Below, piece by piece: positions 52,778 to 63,010 of a stretch of DNA of 64,000 nt (positions within the stretch are counted from its first letter, which is position 1; each line of letters starts with the position of its first letter). The notes under the pieces are model-generated. The model saw only the letters and a list, made by a program, of their open reading frames with translations. It did no database searches and was not told the origin of the DNA. The position numbers and the translations under genes were made by a program. The stretch comes from an uncultured Rikenellaceae bacterium. GTDB taxonomy: Bacteria > Bacteroidota > Bacteroidia > Bacteroidales > Rikenellaceae. The stretch is taken from the NCBI GenBank assembly GCA_944326815.1, contig CALVFI010000010.1, positions 279,544 to 343,543 of the forward strand. The letters run 5' to 3'.

Positions 52778-55348
52778 TTAGAATTGCTGACCGATCATGA
52801 ACGAGAACTTGCTCCCGTGAGCCTTGGTTTCACCCACCTGCTTGTCGAAACCGTATCCCCAGTCGACACCGATCATTCCCACTACCGGCAAATAGAGGCG
52901 GACACCTATACCGAGCGACCGCTTAAGCTGGAACGGATTGAACGACTTCCAACCGGTAAAAGCATTACCGCCTTCCGCAAAGATTAAGCCATAGATCGTG
53001 GAACTGGGTTTGAGAATGAAGGGATAGCGCAACTCGACCGTATATTTGTTATACACACGTGCATAGTCGTTCTGAACCGTATAGGGCGTAATCGAACTAT
53101 CCTCGTAACCACGCAATCCGATGATATCCACACCATAGATATTGTAGCCAGACATACCGTCTCCTCCCATATCGAAACCTTCGAAAGGCGACGGCTTGTT
53201 TTTGTTATAACTACCGAGGTAACCCAATTCGGCTTTTGCCATCAGCACAAGATTACCATTCCGGGAAAGTGGCTGATACCATGTACTTTTCAAATTCCAT
53301 TTATGGTATTCAATCCAACGATAACGATCATTATCCGAAAGATTGGGATCACTGTAATCCTTATTATCGAAGAGCGAGTAAGGCGGGGTCAACGACAGCG
53401 AAATGGAGAAATCGGATCCACGACGCGGATAGATCGGCTGATCCACCGAGTTACGTCCGAACACCGTCGTAAAGGCAAAAATATTCGAACTACCATTGGA
53501 AATCAAGAAATAGTCCCAATCCTGCAGATTGTACATCTCATAGGAGATCTCATTATAGAGCGTAAAATAGGGATCCGGCCAGGAGAGACGGCGACCGATT
53601 CCGACAGAAATACCGACCGTACGGAAGTGTTTATTTCCTTGTTGCCAGAAATAGTAGGCATCCGTTTCGTCCGAATAGTGTGTTCCTATCGTCAGTGAAT
53701 TGGGCTTACGGCCACCCACCCACGGATCGGTAAAACTGATGGAGAACGACTTGTAATAAGAACCGTTACTCTGGGCTCGGATGGCAAGCTGCTGGTTCTG
53801 TCCTTGCGGATAAGGCCTCCACGCTCCTTTCTTGAAGAAATCACGCAACGAGAGGTTGTTCAACTGGATTCCGACCGATCCCACAAACATTCCGGCACCC
53901 CAACCGCCCGATATCTCGAACCGGTCGCTGGCCTGCTCCTCAAGAGGCCAGGAGATGTTCACCAACTCGTTGCTGACGGGCTCAACCCCCGGAGCAATGG
54001 CCTCCGGATTGAAGTGCTGCATCTGCGACAGCTGACGCAACGTACTCATGATCATCGAACGGTTATACAACTCTCCCGGATAGGTATATAGCTCACGGCG
54101 GATCACCTCGTCATTGACTCGGTGGTTACCGCTGATAATGATGTCGTTAAGTGTAGCCTGACGTCCCTCGAAGATTTGCAGTTCCAGGTCGATCGAGTCC
54201 TCTCCGATAATAATTTCGGCCGGATTGACATTGAAGAACAGATATCCGTCGTTCTGATACAACGAGGTAATCGACATATCGTCCGGATTGTTCTCTTTGC
54301 CGATACCGAGCTGTTTGTGCAACGTCTTTTTATCGTAAGCCTGTCCTTTGGTAATACCGAGCATCCGATTCAGATCCTCCGTGGCATACTTGCTGTTGCC
54401 CACCCAGGTGATATTGCGGAAATAGTACTTATTTCCCTCGTCCATCCTGATCTTGATCCCGATACGCTTGTCATTGATCGGATAGATCGAATCGGAAAGG
54501 ATGTTGGCATTACGGTATCCTTTCGAGTTGTAGAAATCGATCAGATTCTCCTTATCCTCCTCATAATCCTTATCCTTGAGCTTGGCACTCTTGAAGATAT
54601 TGATACTCTTCTGATGGGTTTTCTTAAGAGCCTTACGCAGACGATTATCGGTAAACACCTCGTTATCCTCGAACTCGATTTTCCCGATTTTAACCCGAGG
54701 CCCTTTCGTAACCAGGAAAGTCACATTAACGACATTCTGTAACGTCGTATCGTTATCCACCCGTGTCTTGACCTCCACATTACGGAAACCTTTCTCCTTG
54801 TAATGTTGTTTGATCAGATAAACATTCTTATTCAACAGATAATCCGATAGTTCGCTAAATCCTTTCTTTAACTGAAGATTTTCGGTCAGTTCGGTCGCTT
54901 CTCCTTTGCGGACACCCTCGAAATTCCATAAATACACGCGCGGACGTTCCTTCAGATAGATAATAAGATCCACTTTATCGCCCTTCGGTTCTGCCACTAC
55001 CTTCACATCGGAATAGTAACGTTGCAACCAAAGTCTATTAATTGCCTGAGAGACATAACTACTTGGCAGATAGACCGTATCTCCTTTATTAATACCCGCT
55101 GCCATAATTAATGTCGCCGGATCGAAATATTCAACACCTTCTACTTTAATGTCATTGATCACATACTTTTGAGGATTATTGTAATCGCCCACAGGAAGCG
55201 TCGAAAGATCTATCTTAACCGATGTTGTATCGCGCTCTTCCATCACAGATTCCTCATTGACAGCCACGGAATCGGCCTTTTCCTGCGCAAAAACATCTAC
55301 TGTGAACAATGTCAGTAAAATCAACAAGAGTTGCAGTTTGTTTCTCAT
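52778..55348 (-). CDS. bamA: Outer-membrane protein assembly factor BamA
   Basis: 856 residues from ATG 55348 (or 857 from ATG 55351), with a signal peptide ending VDVFAQ. Five POTRA domains (about 50-440), with repeats like NVTFLVTKGPRVKIGKIEFEDNEVF and IFEGRQATLNDIIISGNHRV. The C-terminal 16-strand barrel ends with RSLGIGVRLYLPVVGMIGVDWGYGFD and the final aromatic-rich SKFSFMIGQQF, the usual BamA C-terminal signal; GLRGYEDSS is the conserved (V)RGF/Y-type L6 loop motif. It folds beta-barrel proteins into the outer membrane. Located between uppS and ompH, a conserved arrangement. Confidence 0.96.
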   Translation of the reverse strand: MRNKLQLLLILLTLFTVDVFAQEKADSVAVNEESVMEERDTTSVKIDLSTLPVGDYNNPQKYVINDIKVEGVEYFDPATLIMAAGINKGDTVYLPSSYVSQAINRLWLQRYYSDVKVVAEPKGDKVDLIIYLKERPRVYLWNFEGVRKGEATELTENLQLKKGFSELSDYLLNKNVYLIKQHYKEKGFRNVEVKTRVDNDTTLQNVVNVTFLVTKGPRVKIGKIEFEDNEVFTDNRLRKALKKTHQKSINIFKSAKLKDKDYEEDKENLIDFYNSKGYRNANILSDSIYPINDKRIGIKIRMDEGNKYYFRNITWVGNSKYATEDLNRMLGITKGQAYDKKTLHKQLGIGKENNPDDMSITSLYQNDGYLFFNVNPAEIIIGEDSIDLELQIFEGRQATLNDIIISGNHRVNDEVIRRELYTYPGELYNRSMIMSTLRQLSQMQHFNPEAIAPGVEPVSNELVNISWPLEEQASDRFEISGGWGAGMFVGSVGIQLNNLSLRDFFKKGAWRPYPQGQNQQLAIRAQSNGSYYKSFSISFTDPWVGGRKPNSLTIGTHYSDETDAYYFWQQGNKHFRTVGISVGIGRRLSWPDPYFTLYNEISYEMYNLQDWDYFLISNGSSNIFAFTTVFGRNSVDQPIYPRRGSDFSISLSLTPPYSLFDNKDYSDPNLSDNDRYRWIEYHKWNLKSTWYQPLSRNGNLVLMAKAELGYLGSYNKNKPSPFEGFDMGGDGMSGYNIYGVDIIGLRGYEDSSITPYTVQNDYARVYNKYTVELRYPFILKPSSTIYGLIFAEGGNAFTGWKSFNPFQLKRSLGIGVRLYLPVVGMIGVDWGYGFDKQVGETKAHGSKFSFMIGQQF

Positions 55349-55379
55349 CATTAGTTCCGTAAGTAACGTAATCCCTTCT

Positions 55380-56099
55380 CTATTCTTGCGTAACCAAACC
55401 GTATCTTCGGTCACGCCTCCCGTATTCCGCCACGGCACGTTCAAACGCTGCATCGTCGAAATCGGGCCACAATATTTCAGTAAAATATAATTCGCTATAT
55501 GCTGCCTGCCAAAGCAGAAAATTACTCAAACGACACTCCCCACTGGTCCGGATAATCAAATCGGGATCCGGATAATCTGCCGTATACAGGGCTTCGGAAA
55601 TCTGCTCCGGTGTAATCTCTTCCGGATGCAAACGCCCCGCGGCGACCTCTCCCGCCAACCGTCTGACCGCATCGGTAATCTCCTGACGGGAACCGTAATT
55701 CAATGCCAAAATCAGTGTAAGTTTATCTCCCGACGCTGTTTCCTGTTCGATCAGTGCCAGATGCTCCTGCACCTGTTGCGACATTGCTTTCCGCTCGCCT
55801 ATCACCTGCACGGCAACACCCTGACAAGCCAACTCTTCAGCCTCATTCACAATGCTCTTGCACAGCAACTCCATCAATCCGTCCACCTCCTCGGCAGGAC
55901 GGCCCCAGTTCTCCGTAGAAAAGACATAAAGCGTCAAATAGCGAACTCCCAGACGCAGAGAGGAACGAATGGCCGCACGGACACTTTCCACCCCGTGCAT
56001 ATGACCATAGAGGCGTTTTTCACCTCTGCTTTGTGCCCAACGACCATTGCCGTCCATAATAATGGCAATATGCCGCGGTATGTTCACATTATCGTCCAT
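55380..56099 (-). CDS. uppS: Isoprenyl transferase (undecaprenyl diphosphate synthase)
   Basis: UppS builds the C55 lipid carrier used for peptidoglycan and for the surface glycan encoded at 30071-44928. 239 residues from ATG 56099 (a GTG at 56114 would add five). HIAIIMDGNGRWAQSRG has catalytic Asp16 and the diphosphate-binding Gly/Arg; TLYVFSTENWGRP, ALNYGSRQEI and DPDLIIRTSGECRLSNFLLWQ, then YSELYFTEILWPDF, are the remaining family regions. Ends 28 bp before bamA. Confidence 0.95.
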   Translation of the reverse strand: MDDNVNIPRHIAIIMDGNGRWAQSRGEKRLYGHMHGVESVRAAIRSSLRLGVRYLTLYVFSTENWGRPAEEVDGLMELLCKSIVNEAEELACQGVAVQVIGERKAMSQQVQEHLALIEQETASGDKLTLILALNYGSRQEITDAVRRLAGEVAAGRLHPEEITPEQISEALYTADYPDPDLIIRTSGECRLSNFLLWQAAYSELYFTEILWPDFDDAAFERAVAEYGRRDRRYGLVTQE

Positions 56100-56226
56100 G
56101 CTTGCGCTTTTCACCGTTTTAAAGCTACAAATATAGCACTTCTAACGTTACAAATCGCTATCATATCCATTTTTTTGTCCTATCTTTCCGAAACCGCCCT
56201 CAGTGTTCTCCATCTGCAGAAAGCTG

Positions 56227-57114
56227 TCATCGAATCTTATCACGGCGATCAAAACCCCACATCATCTTATTTCGTAACGTATCATAAAACGATATATTTT
56301 GCAGATGCACCAAAAAAACAGCATTTTTCGCTTTTGAGATTGTGAATGTTGCACCATCACCGGCCCGACAACTCTTATTATCCAGCGTCACAAAGGCATC
56401 GCCATCGCGTGTACCAAGACGGAAAGTCACTTCACTATCATCTGGAATCACCACAGGCCGCATCGTCAAATTGTGCGAAGCAATGGGTGCCAACACCAAA
56501 CATGCACACTCGGGAGCCACAACCGGTCCACCCACGCTGAGCGCATAGGCCGTAGAGCCGGCCGGTGTACTGAGCAACACCCCATCGCCCCAATAAGTTG
56601 CCACCATCTCTCCGTCCACGTAAGTTTCGACCGAAATCATGCTCGTGCCGCTACGCTGGATGGAGAACTCATTGAATGCGAATGGATACTCCGGCGTTTC
56701 CACAAAGTCACCCGAGGCCTCCAGCAGCACACGAGACTGCGTCGTATAACATCCTGATTTCAAGTCGGACAGTGTCTGCCGGATACACTCCTTCGGGACA
56801 TTGGAGAGAAAGCCCAGACGCCCGGAATTGACACCCAGAATCGGAATCGGATGCCGGTCCACAAGTTTCACACAATCGAGAAAGGTTCCGTCACCCCCAT
56901 AGCTCATCACGACGGATGCCTCGCGGCAGCGCTCATCAAAAAAGGAGTATTGTTTGCAAAGAGGGAGCCCGATATTTGCCGTGACGGCCAACACCTCGGC
57001 AAACTCACGGTTGACAAGGAACTCCAGGTCGGACTCCTCCAACGCAGTCATCAGTGCGGCAAGTTCCTGCGGCGAGTGTTCCATCTGCGGACGGGAATAG
57101 AGGACGATTTTCAT
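56227..57114 (-). CDS. nadK: NAD kinase
   Basis: NadK phosphorylates NAD to NADP. 295 residues from ATG 57114, which gives the family start MKIVLYSRPQ; an in-frame upstream extension to 57285 would overlap pdxJ and is rejected. SYGGDGTFLDCV carries the GGDG motif (73-76); LGVNSGRLGFLSNV, FNEFSIQR, and GDGVLLSTPAGSTAYALSVGGPVV are the NAD- and ATP-site motifs. First gene of the nadK-uppS-bamA-ompH-ompH row. Divergent from pdxJ with 49 bp between; TACATTTG on the minus strand there is a likely -7 element. Confidence 0.95.
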   Translation of the reverse strand: MKIVLYSRPQMEHSPQELAALMTALEESDLEFLVNREFAEVLAVTANIGLPLCKQYSFFDERCREASVVMSYGGDGTFLDCVKLVDRHPIPILGVNSGRLGFLSNVPKECIRQTLSDLKSGCYTTQSRVLLEASGDFVETPEYPFAFNEFSIQRSGTSMISVETYVDGEMVATYWGDGVLLSTPAGSTAYALSVGGPVVAPECACLVLAPIASHNLTMRPVVIPDDSEVTFRLGTRDGDAFVTLDNKSCRAGDGATFTISKAKNAVFLVHLQNISFYDTLRNKMMWGFDRRDKIR

Positions 57115-57163
57115 TTCACTAAAAAAATAGATACCTTTACCGTCGCAAATGTAACTTTTTATT

Positions 57164-57880
57164 ATGACAAAATTAAGCGTGAACATAAATAAGATTGCAA
57201 CGCTGCGAAATGCACGCGGCGGCAATCTTCCCAACGTAGTGGAGGCCGCCCTCAATGCGGAACGCTTCGGAGCGCAGGGTATCACCGTACACCCGAGGCC
57301 CGATGAACGGCATATTCGTTACAACGATGTCCGCGATTTAAAAAAGGTACTGACCACGGAGTTCAACATCGAGGGCAATCCGATCGACCGATTCACGGAA
57401 CTGGTCCTGGAGGTGGTTCCCACCCAGGTCACGCTGGTCCCCGATGCACATGATGCCATCACCTCCAACCAGGGATGGGACACCAATGCTCATCTGCAGT
57501 TCCTGCGTGAGAAGACCGAAATTTTTCATAAGAAAGGTATCCGCGTATCGATCTTTCTCGATCCTCTCCCCGAATTGGTTCCCTATGCTGCAGAGACGGG
57601 AGCCGACCGCATTGAACTTTACACCGAAGCCTATGCGCGCAACTACGCCGCCGACCGGGAGAAAGCCATTGCCCCCTATCTCGCCACGGCACTTGCAGCG
57701 CAGCAGGTTGGACTCGAGGTGAACGGAGGACACGACCTCAACCTCGAAAACCTCGGCTACTTTGCCCATACCATCCCGAATCTGGAGGAGGTATCCATCG
57801 GCCATGCACTGATTTGCGACGCCCTGTATCTCGGGCTGGAAAATACAATCCGACTCTATCGGCGAGAACTCGAAAAATAG
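57164..57880 (+). CDS. pdxJ: Pyridoxine 5'-phosphate synthase
   Basis: PdxJ condenses 1-deoxyxylulose-5-phosphate with 3-amino-2-oxopropyl phosphate to pyridoxine 5'-phosphate, in the deoxyxylulose-dependent vitamin B6 pathway. 238 residues, TIM barrel. [30 protein letters not shown] with the catalytic His, FNIEGNP with catalytic Glu, TLVPD, and [12 protein letters not shown] with the late His. [17 protein letters not shown] closes the barrel. Notably the window also holds a PLP-type enzyme domain (giant gene). Confidence 0.96.
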   Translation: MTKLSVNINKIATLRNARGGNLPNVVEAALNAERFGAQGITVHPRPDERHIRYNDVRDLKKVLTTEFNIEGNPIDRFTELVLEVVPTQVTLVPDAHDAITSNQGWDTNAHLQFLREKTEIFHKKGIRVSIFLDPLPELVPYAAETGADRIELYTEAYARNYAADREKAIAPYLATALAAQQVGLEVNGGHDLNLENLGYFAHTIPNLEEVSIGHALICDALYLGLENTIRLYRRELEK

Positions 57881-57909
57881 ATTGTTCCACCTGACTAAAA
57901 TTCGAATTT

Positions 57910-59316
57910 GTGTCCATTCCCGCTCCGCTTTCCGACCCTTTATTCCATACCATCGGCAAAATTGCCGACGCCAAAGGATTGCGTGCTTTCGTGATCGGCG
58001 GCTATGTGCGGGACTACTACCTGCATCGCCCCTGCACCGACATCGACGTGGTAGTCACAGGCAGTGGCATCGAAGTTGCTCAGGAATTGGGACGGCAATT
58101 ACACTCCAACGTATCGGTTTTCAAGAATTTCGGCACGGCAATGCTACGGGTCGGAGGCATGGAGGTAGAGTTTGTCGGAGCACGAAAAGAGTCCTACCGG
58201 GCCGACTCGCGTAAACCCATCGTCGAGAACGGTACCATCGAAGATGACCAGAAACGACGCGATTTTACGATCAACGCCATGGCCTGGTCGCTCAATGCGT
58301 CGGACTTCGGCGCGTTGGTCGACCCGTTCGACGGCATGAGCGACCTCGAACAGTGCATCATCCGAACACCTTGCGATCCGGACACCACTTTCTCGGACGA
58401 TCCACTGCGCATGCTGCGTGCCATCCGGTTCGCCACGCAGCTCGGATTCGACATCTTTCCCGAAACATTCGACGCCATCACCCGCAACCGGGAACGCATC
58501 CGCATCGTCTCGAAAGAGCGGATCGTCACGGAGCTGAACAAAATTATTCTCTCGCCCCGCCCCTCGATCGGCTTCGAGTTGCTCGATTTGACCGGACTGC
58601 TGGAGCTGATTTTCCCGGAACTGGCACGACTGAAAGGCGTAGAACGACGCGGGTCTCACGCACATAAAGACAATTTTCTCCATACACTCAAGGTAGTGGA
58701 CAACATCGCCCGCAAGACGGACGACCTCTGGCTGCGCTGGGCAGCCCTGTTGCACGACATCGCAAAACCCGCGACGAAAGCCTACGACTCCAAAACGGGT
58801 TGGACGTTCCATGGCCACGAGGTGCTGGGATCGAAGATGATTCCCGGCATTTTCCGCAACATGAAACTTCCGCTGAATGAGAAGATGAAATTCGTACAGA
58901 AGATGGTATTCCTTCATCTGCGTCCGATTATCCTTTCGGAGGACAAGGTGACCGACTCAGCCGTGCGACGCCTGCTCTTCGAGGCCGGCGACGACATCGA
59001 TGCGCTGATGACGCTCTGCGAGGCGGATATCACCTCCGGAATCGACGCCAAGGTACAACGTTACCTGAAGAATTTCGCCCTCGTGCGGCAGAAGATGCGC
59101 GAAATCGAAGAGAAAGACCGCATCCGCAACTTCCAGCCCCCCATTACGGGCGAAATCATCATGGAGACCTACGGGCTGTCGCCCTGCCGTGAAATCGGCG
59201 ACATCAAGGCGGCCATCAAGGATGCCATCCTCGACGGTGCAATCGGCAACAATTACGACGAGGCATACGCTCTCATGGAACGACTGGCCGCAGAACGGGG
59301 ATTAAAAAAGCAGTAG
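57910..59316 (+). CDS. CCA-adding tRNA nucleotidyltransferase with HD domain
   Basis: 468 residues, GTG start at 57910. The class II nucleotidyltransferase head has [12 protein letters not shown] (Gly30-Gly31, Arg34-Asp35) and the metal-binding DID (Asp44, Asp46); [28 protein letters not shown] and ERI carry the nucleotide-selecting residues. An HD phosphohydrolase domain follows ([13 protein letters not shown]). It adds or repairs 3' CCA, needed here because the tmRNA does not encode its own CCA. Start is 29 bp after pdxJ in the same direction. Confidence 0.93.
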   Translation: MSIPAPLSDPLFHTIGKIADAKGLRAFVIGGYVRDYYLHRPCTDIDVVVTGSGIEVAQELGRQLHSNVSVFKNFGTAMLRVGGMEVEFVGARKESYRADSRKPIVENGTIEDDQKRRDFTINAMAWSLNASDFGALVDPFDGMSDLEQCIIRTPCDPDTTFSDDPLRMLRAIRFATQLGFDIFPETFDAITRNRERIRIVSKERIVTELNKIILSPRPSIGFELLDLTGLLELIFPELARLKGVERRGSHAHKDNFLHTLKVVDNIARKTDDLWLRWAALLHDIAKPATKAYDSKTGWTFHGHEVLGSKMIPGIFRNMKLPLNEKMKFVQKMVFLHLRPIILSEDKVTDSAVRRLLFEAGDDIDALMTLCEADITSGIDAKVQRYLKNFALVRQKMREIEEKDRIRNFQPPITGEIIMETYGLSPCREIGDIKAAIKDAILDGAIGNNYDEAYALMERLAAERGLKKQ

Positions 59317-59458
59317 CCTCTCCAGTCTGTCTCACCCATTCTTCGCTCCGGCTCCCTTCCACAAGACGAAACCGACCGTCCTATCCAACACACTCTTCGT
59401 GAAGTGTTTCCGCAGTCACCCAAATTACCGACCCCAATCTCCGGCACAAAGTTCTTCC

Positions 59459-59836
59459 CTATCGTGCCAATCCCGAGGCCTCAATGGCCGAGAGAATCTC
59501 CTCGCGCCGCATCCTTGGCAAAGAGTACACAATCAGCAGGTAAGAATCGCGTATCATCGTGCGGATGAAGGAATCCGGCAAATCGCCGTCGACCCGCACC
59601 GAATTCCAGTGCATTTTATTCATGTGGAACCCGGGGGTAATCTCGGCATACCGTTCGCGCAGCTCCAAGGCACGCGCCGGCTCGCACTTAACATTCACCC
59701 AACGGAAATCGACCATATCGGCCAACGTATAGATTTTCCCTCCCACTTTATAGACCAACGTAGTTTCGTCGAAAGGCGTTGTCTCCTCCGTAAAAGGAAG
59801 CGAAAGGCAATAATCACGATACGTAATGACATCCAT
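59459..59836 (-). CDS. MmcQ/YjbR-family protein
   Basis: 125 residues. The opening TYRDYCLSLPFTEETTPFDETTLVYKVGGKIY, then VNVKCEPARALELRERYAEITPGFHMNKMHWNSV and the C-terminal SYLLIVYSLPRM, are the MmcQ/YjbR (CyaY-like fold) signature, with the conserved HMNKxHW motif. Family members are double-wing DNA-binding-like proteins of unknown role. Monocistronic. Sequence 59317-59458 before it on the plus strand shows no gene. Confidence 0.9.
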   Translation of the reverse strand: MDVITYRDYCLSLPFTEETTPFDETTLVYKVGGKIYTLADMVDFRWVNVKCEPARALELRERYAEITPGFHMNKMHWNSVRVDGDLPDSFIRTMIRDSYLLIVYSLPRMRREEILSAIEASGLAR

Positions 59837-59987
59837 TGCGGTTCATTTTCAAATTACAGCGCCCCATATCCTTACATAGGACACTCAAAAATAGTGAAAA
59901 AAAAAGAAAAATCCCCCGCAACAGACCAAAGTGGTACGAAATGTGGTAATGCATACGGCAAAATATGTCAAACCAAAAACAACTGCT

Positions 59988-60539
59988 ATGATTCGAAAAT
60001 TTTTACCCTTCGTTTGTATCGTCCTTCTATTGGCGGCCTGCTCGAAAGAGCGTCGCTGGAGCCAGGAACAGCGGGAAGAGCTGCGCCGCGAATTGAAAGA
60101 ATACCGCTATTATGATTACCTGAGCAACATGACAGACAGCGAGTTCGACGTCTTCACCATCGTCGTATCGGACTCCCTCGAGAAGCAATATCCCGATTAT
60201 GCTCAACTTCAAAATATGCCGGGAGCCAGCGACACCATCACCATGGTCGTATTCACCACCATCGGCTACGACCTGTCGGCCGACTATAAGAACATGCGCT
60301 ACCTCTATCCCTACAAGAATCTGGTGAAAGAGGGAACGCTTCCCAAAGGCCTCTCCGACGAAGCCGTACAGAGCTATTACTCCTGTCTGGCCGACAAGGT
60401 GAACGCCAACTATCCGTCGATGCTGCAATTCCTGCAGGACGTTATGATGGGCGACACCACACAGGTCAACCAATTCAAACAGGCCTGCGCCGAACAACTG
60501 GGGACTATTGTAGCCACCGAAATCGAACTTACCGAATAA
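59988..60539 (+). CDS. Small lipoprotein of unknown function
   Basis: 183 residues from ATG 59988, chosen because it directly begins the signal peptide MIRKFLPFVCIVLLLAAC with lipidated Cys18; the open frame extends further upstream without a signal. The mature part is helical and acidic (WSQEQREELRRELKEYRYYDYLSNMTDSEFDVFTIVVSD), ending in a helix. No family recognised. It would sit in the periplasm or outer membrane. Monocistronic, followed by a strong terminator. Confidence 0.72.
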   Translation: MIRKFLPFVCIVLLLAACSKERRWSQEQREELRRELKEYRYYDYLSNMTDSEFDVFTIVVSDSLEKQYPDYAQLQNMPGASDTITMVVFTTIGYDLSADYKNMRYLYPYKNLVKEGTLPKGLSDEAVQSYYSCLADKVNANYPSMLQFLQDVMMGDTTQVNQFKQACAEQLGTIVATEIELTE

Positions 60540-60564
60540 CCCCACACCGAGACTCGGTAAAATC

Positions 60565-60596
60565 AAAGCGACGGACTAATGTAGTCCGTCGCTTTT
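60565..60596. terminator. Terminator after the small lipoprotein gene
   Basis: AAAGCGACGGACTA and TAGTCCGTCGCTTT form a perfect 14-bp stem with a three-base loop and TTTT. Can also serve the convergent cold-shock gene. Confidence 0.8.
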
Positions 60597-60726
60597 CATT
60601 TCGTCTCTCCTGAAACCTCAAATTCCTCACAAGCAAAAAGTGGAGTCGCGTCATAACCGCAGCCCCACTTCATTACATGCGAATAGAAAAAAGTATATAT
60701 TTCTGTATACTAAAATCCTATTACCA

Positions 60727-60927
60727 CTAAGCGATCACAGTGACATTCACCGCCTGCTCGCCCTTCTTGCCTTCAGCAACCTCGAACTCAACGTTCTGTC
60801 CCTCTTCGAGACCGCGAAAACCTTCCTTGTTAATACCTGTATAGTGCACAAAAATGTCACTACCTGCTTCGGTCGTGATAAAGCCGTAACCTTTGGCTGA
60901 ATCAAACCATTTTACTGAACCTTTCAT
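60727..60927 (-). CDS. Cold-shock domain protein (CspA family)
   Basis: 66 residues, a single OB-fold cold-shock domain. [31 protein letters not shown] contains RNP1 (KGYGFIT) and RNP2 (DIFVHY), and [20 protein letters not shown] closes the fold. It acts as an RNA chaperone. The usual RNP1 form KGFGFI has Tyr instead of Phe here. A long A/T-rich stretch (60928-61040) precedes it on the minus strand, consistent with the long leader of cold-shock mRNAs; no clear promoter could be fixed. Confidence 0.95.
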   Translation of the reverse strand: MKGSVKWFDSAKGYGFITTEAGSDIFVHYTGINKEGFRGLEEGQNVEFEVAEGKKGEQAVNVTVIA

Positions 60928-61043
60928 AAAAAGTTTAATTAAAAAGAATGTTCACAAAGAAAAGGAAAAGATTTTGAAAAACAATAAAAAATAAAATTAA
61001 TTTTCTACATTTAACCGTTTATTTTCACTGACCGAAACCTTTT

Positions 61044-61832
61044 ATGAAGTTTTTCCACATAAACAACGCCTTGTGCACGGATTGCAACCGCTGCGCCTCA
61101 GGATGCCCGATGGGAGCGGTATCGGGAACAAGCGGAAAACGCTACATCGACCCGGATAAATGTACCTCATGCGGCACCTGCATCCGCAATTGCAGTGCTG
61201 GCGCCATAACCGTAGAAACCGTGGAGCACATGGTGCTCGAATTAGAAAAGGTGGAGACATATCGCAACCGCATCCGCCGTCTTGAGAAAGAGCTTGCAGA
61301 GACCCAGGAACGGTACAATATTCTGGACCGATGCCTCCGGTTGTTAATTGCCCATCTACCGACGGCCACATTCATCGTAGAGCGTGCGGGACGCATCGTT
61401 ACCGCTAACCGTGCATTTGCCGAGTTATCAGGTATCGGGCCGTTGCGATTGGCTGACCTGCCTGAGGATCTTGCCGGCGAAAATCTGCTCAATCTACTAC
61501 CCGATGAGGTTGGCAAATTGATTCGCATGTCCGTTTCGGAGGCTTCCGACCGTTGCTATGTAATCCAAATCGGCAACCAAGAGGTCTCATTCAGTCTTAC
61601 GCCACTCACGGACAACTACATTCTCGGCATCGGACGCACATTGGACGATCCCGCAGTCGCCGGCGAACAGGTGCTCATGCTGTTGCGAGAAGTCATCGAC
61701 CGCAAGATGAACATGGTACAGAGAATCGGCTCCCTGCTGGGCGAAGAGACCTCGGCGGAGATCAACAGTCTGACCACCATCATGCAGATCATAGAATCGG
61801 GAGATGGAAAAACGACAGAAACACAGGAATGA
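61044..61832 (+). CDS. Ferredoxin-PAS sensor protein
   Basis: 262 residues, cytoplasmic. Residues 11-50 are a two-[4Fe-4S] ferredoxin: CTDCNRCASGC (Cys11, 14, 17, 21) and CTSCGTCIRNC (Cys40, 43, 46, 50). A coiled coil follows (about 68-100), then a PAS domain (FIVERAGRIVTANRAFAELSG, residues about 118-205) and a C-terminal helix that could dimerise. Proteins of this build lie with SpoIIE phosphatases and [FeFe]-hydrogenase or Fe-S oxidoreductase genes in anaerobes, where they are thought to sense redox state. Its stop overlaps the phosphatase start (ATGA). Confidence 0.85.
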   Translation: MKFFHINNALCTDCNRCASGCPMGAVSGTSGKRYIDPDKCTSCGTCIRNCSAGAITVETVEHMVLELEKVETYRNRIRRLEKELAETQERYNILDRCLRLLIAHLPTATFIVERAGRIVTANRAFAELSGIGPLRLADLPEDLAGENLLNLLPDEVGKLIRMSVSEASDRCYVIQIGNQEVSFSLTPLTDNYILGIGRTLDDPAVAGEQVLMLLREVIDRKMNMVQRIGSLLGEETSAEINSLTTIMQIIESGDGKTTETQE

Positions 61833-63010
61833 ACGACAGACTCTATCTTGACATAGCATGCCGTCAGGCAAACTGTTACGGAGAACGCATCTGTGGGGAC
61901 AATTACCTTTGCCGCCATATTGCCATGGGACGGCGCACACTCGTCGTACTTTCGGATGGCATGGGACATGGCGTCAAGGCCAACATTCTCTCTACCCTCA
62001 CCTCGACCATGCTGCTGGAATTTATCTCCATGCATCGCGACATTGCCCAGATTGCCGACACGATTCTGCGCATGCTCCCCATATGCCGCATACGCAAAAT
62101 CAGTTATGCGACCTTCACGATCGCCGATATCGACAACACCACGGGAGAGGTGTCGGTCGCACAACACGACAACCCGGCAGCGCTTCTGATTCGGGATGGC
62201 CACGCCGTCCCGCTTCAGTGGGAGAAACGTGAAATCACACGTAAAGAGGGACGCCCGCTCTCTCTCAGCACCTGTCGTTTCACCGCCACGAAGGGCGATC
62301 GGCTCATCATGGTCAGTGACGGCATCACCCAAAGCGGACAACGTACCGGCCGCTATAAATTCGGCTGGGGCGAACCCTCTCTGGAGCAGTTTCTCTGCTA
62401 TCTATCGACCATGAACAGTGGTATCTCCTCGGCCGATCTCGCCTCGCAGGTTATCTCCAAAGCCGACATCAACGACGCAGGCCGTCCGAGCGATGACATG
62501 AGTTGTGCCGCAGTTCTTTTCCGAGCTCCGCGACGTTTGATGCTGGTCTCCTGCCCGCCGTCGTTGACAGAAGAGAATGAGCGGCTGATCACTGCGGTAC
62601 GAAAACATGAAGGAGAGCGAGTGGTGTGTGGCTATCCGGTTGCCCGCATTCTATCGGAAGGGCTGAATCTCCCCATGGAACGGGACGAATCGGCGAGCAA
62701 TCCGTTGCAAAAACCAGTATACCGCATTCCGGGCTTCGATCTGATTACGGAAGGGCTGGTCGTTCCCGGACGTGTACTCGACCTGCTGGAGCACTCTGCC
62801 GGAGAATCCATCGGAAGAGACGTCCCGGCAAGGTTGTGCCGTCATCTGCTGCGAAGCGACGAGATCGAGATGGCTATCGGGATGCGCCGCAACCTCGATG
62901 TCGATGCCACACAGGCCGACGAATTCGAACTGCGGCGAAACGTCCTGTATCGCATCGCCAAACTGCTCGAAACAAAATTCGGGAAAAGGGTCTCCATCAC
63001 CCGTTATTGA
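61829..63010 (+). CDS. SpoIIE-family (PP2C-type) serine phosphatase
   Basis: 393 residues from ATG 61829, which overlaps the sensor stop by ATGA; an in-frame extension upstream lies inside the sensor gene. ICGDNYLC (Asp24), LSDGMGHG (Asp43, Gly44), MVSDGITQSG and RPSDDMSCA supply the metal-binding Asp set of PP2C phosphatases. The C-terminal 150 residues (after SCAAVLF) form an extra domain, with no HTH or anti-sigma pattern. It should dephosphorylate a Ser/Thr-phosphorylated partner on signal from the ferredoxin-PAS protein. Its target gene is not in the window. Confidence 0.85.
   Translation: MNDRLYLDIACRQANCYGERICGDNYLCRHIAMGRRTLVVLSDGMGHGVKANILSTLTSTMLLEFISMHRDIAQIADTILRMLPICRIRKISYATFTIADIDNTTGEVSVAQHDNPAALLIRDGHAVPLQWEKREITRKEGRPLSLSTCRFTATKGDRLIMVSDGITQSGQRTGRYKFGWGEPSLEQFLCYLSTMNSGISSADLASQVISKADINDAGRPSDDMSCAAVLFRAPRRLMLVSCPPSLTEENERLITAVRKHEGERVVCGYPVARILSEGLNLPMERDESASNPLQKPVYRIPGFDLITEGLVVPGRVLDLLEHSAGESIGRDVPARLCRHLLRSDEIEMAIGMRRNLDVDATQADEFELRRNVLYRIAKLLETKFGKRVSITRY

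Noticed and set aside
56227..57285. Longer NAD kinase start at 57285
   Set aside because: The extra 57 residues overlap pdxJ and are unlike the family; MKIVLYSRPQ at 57114 is the normal start.
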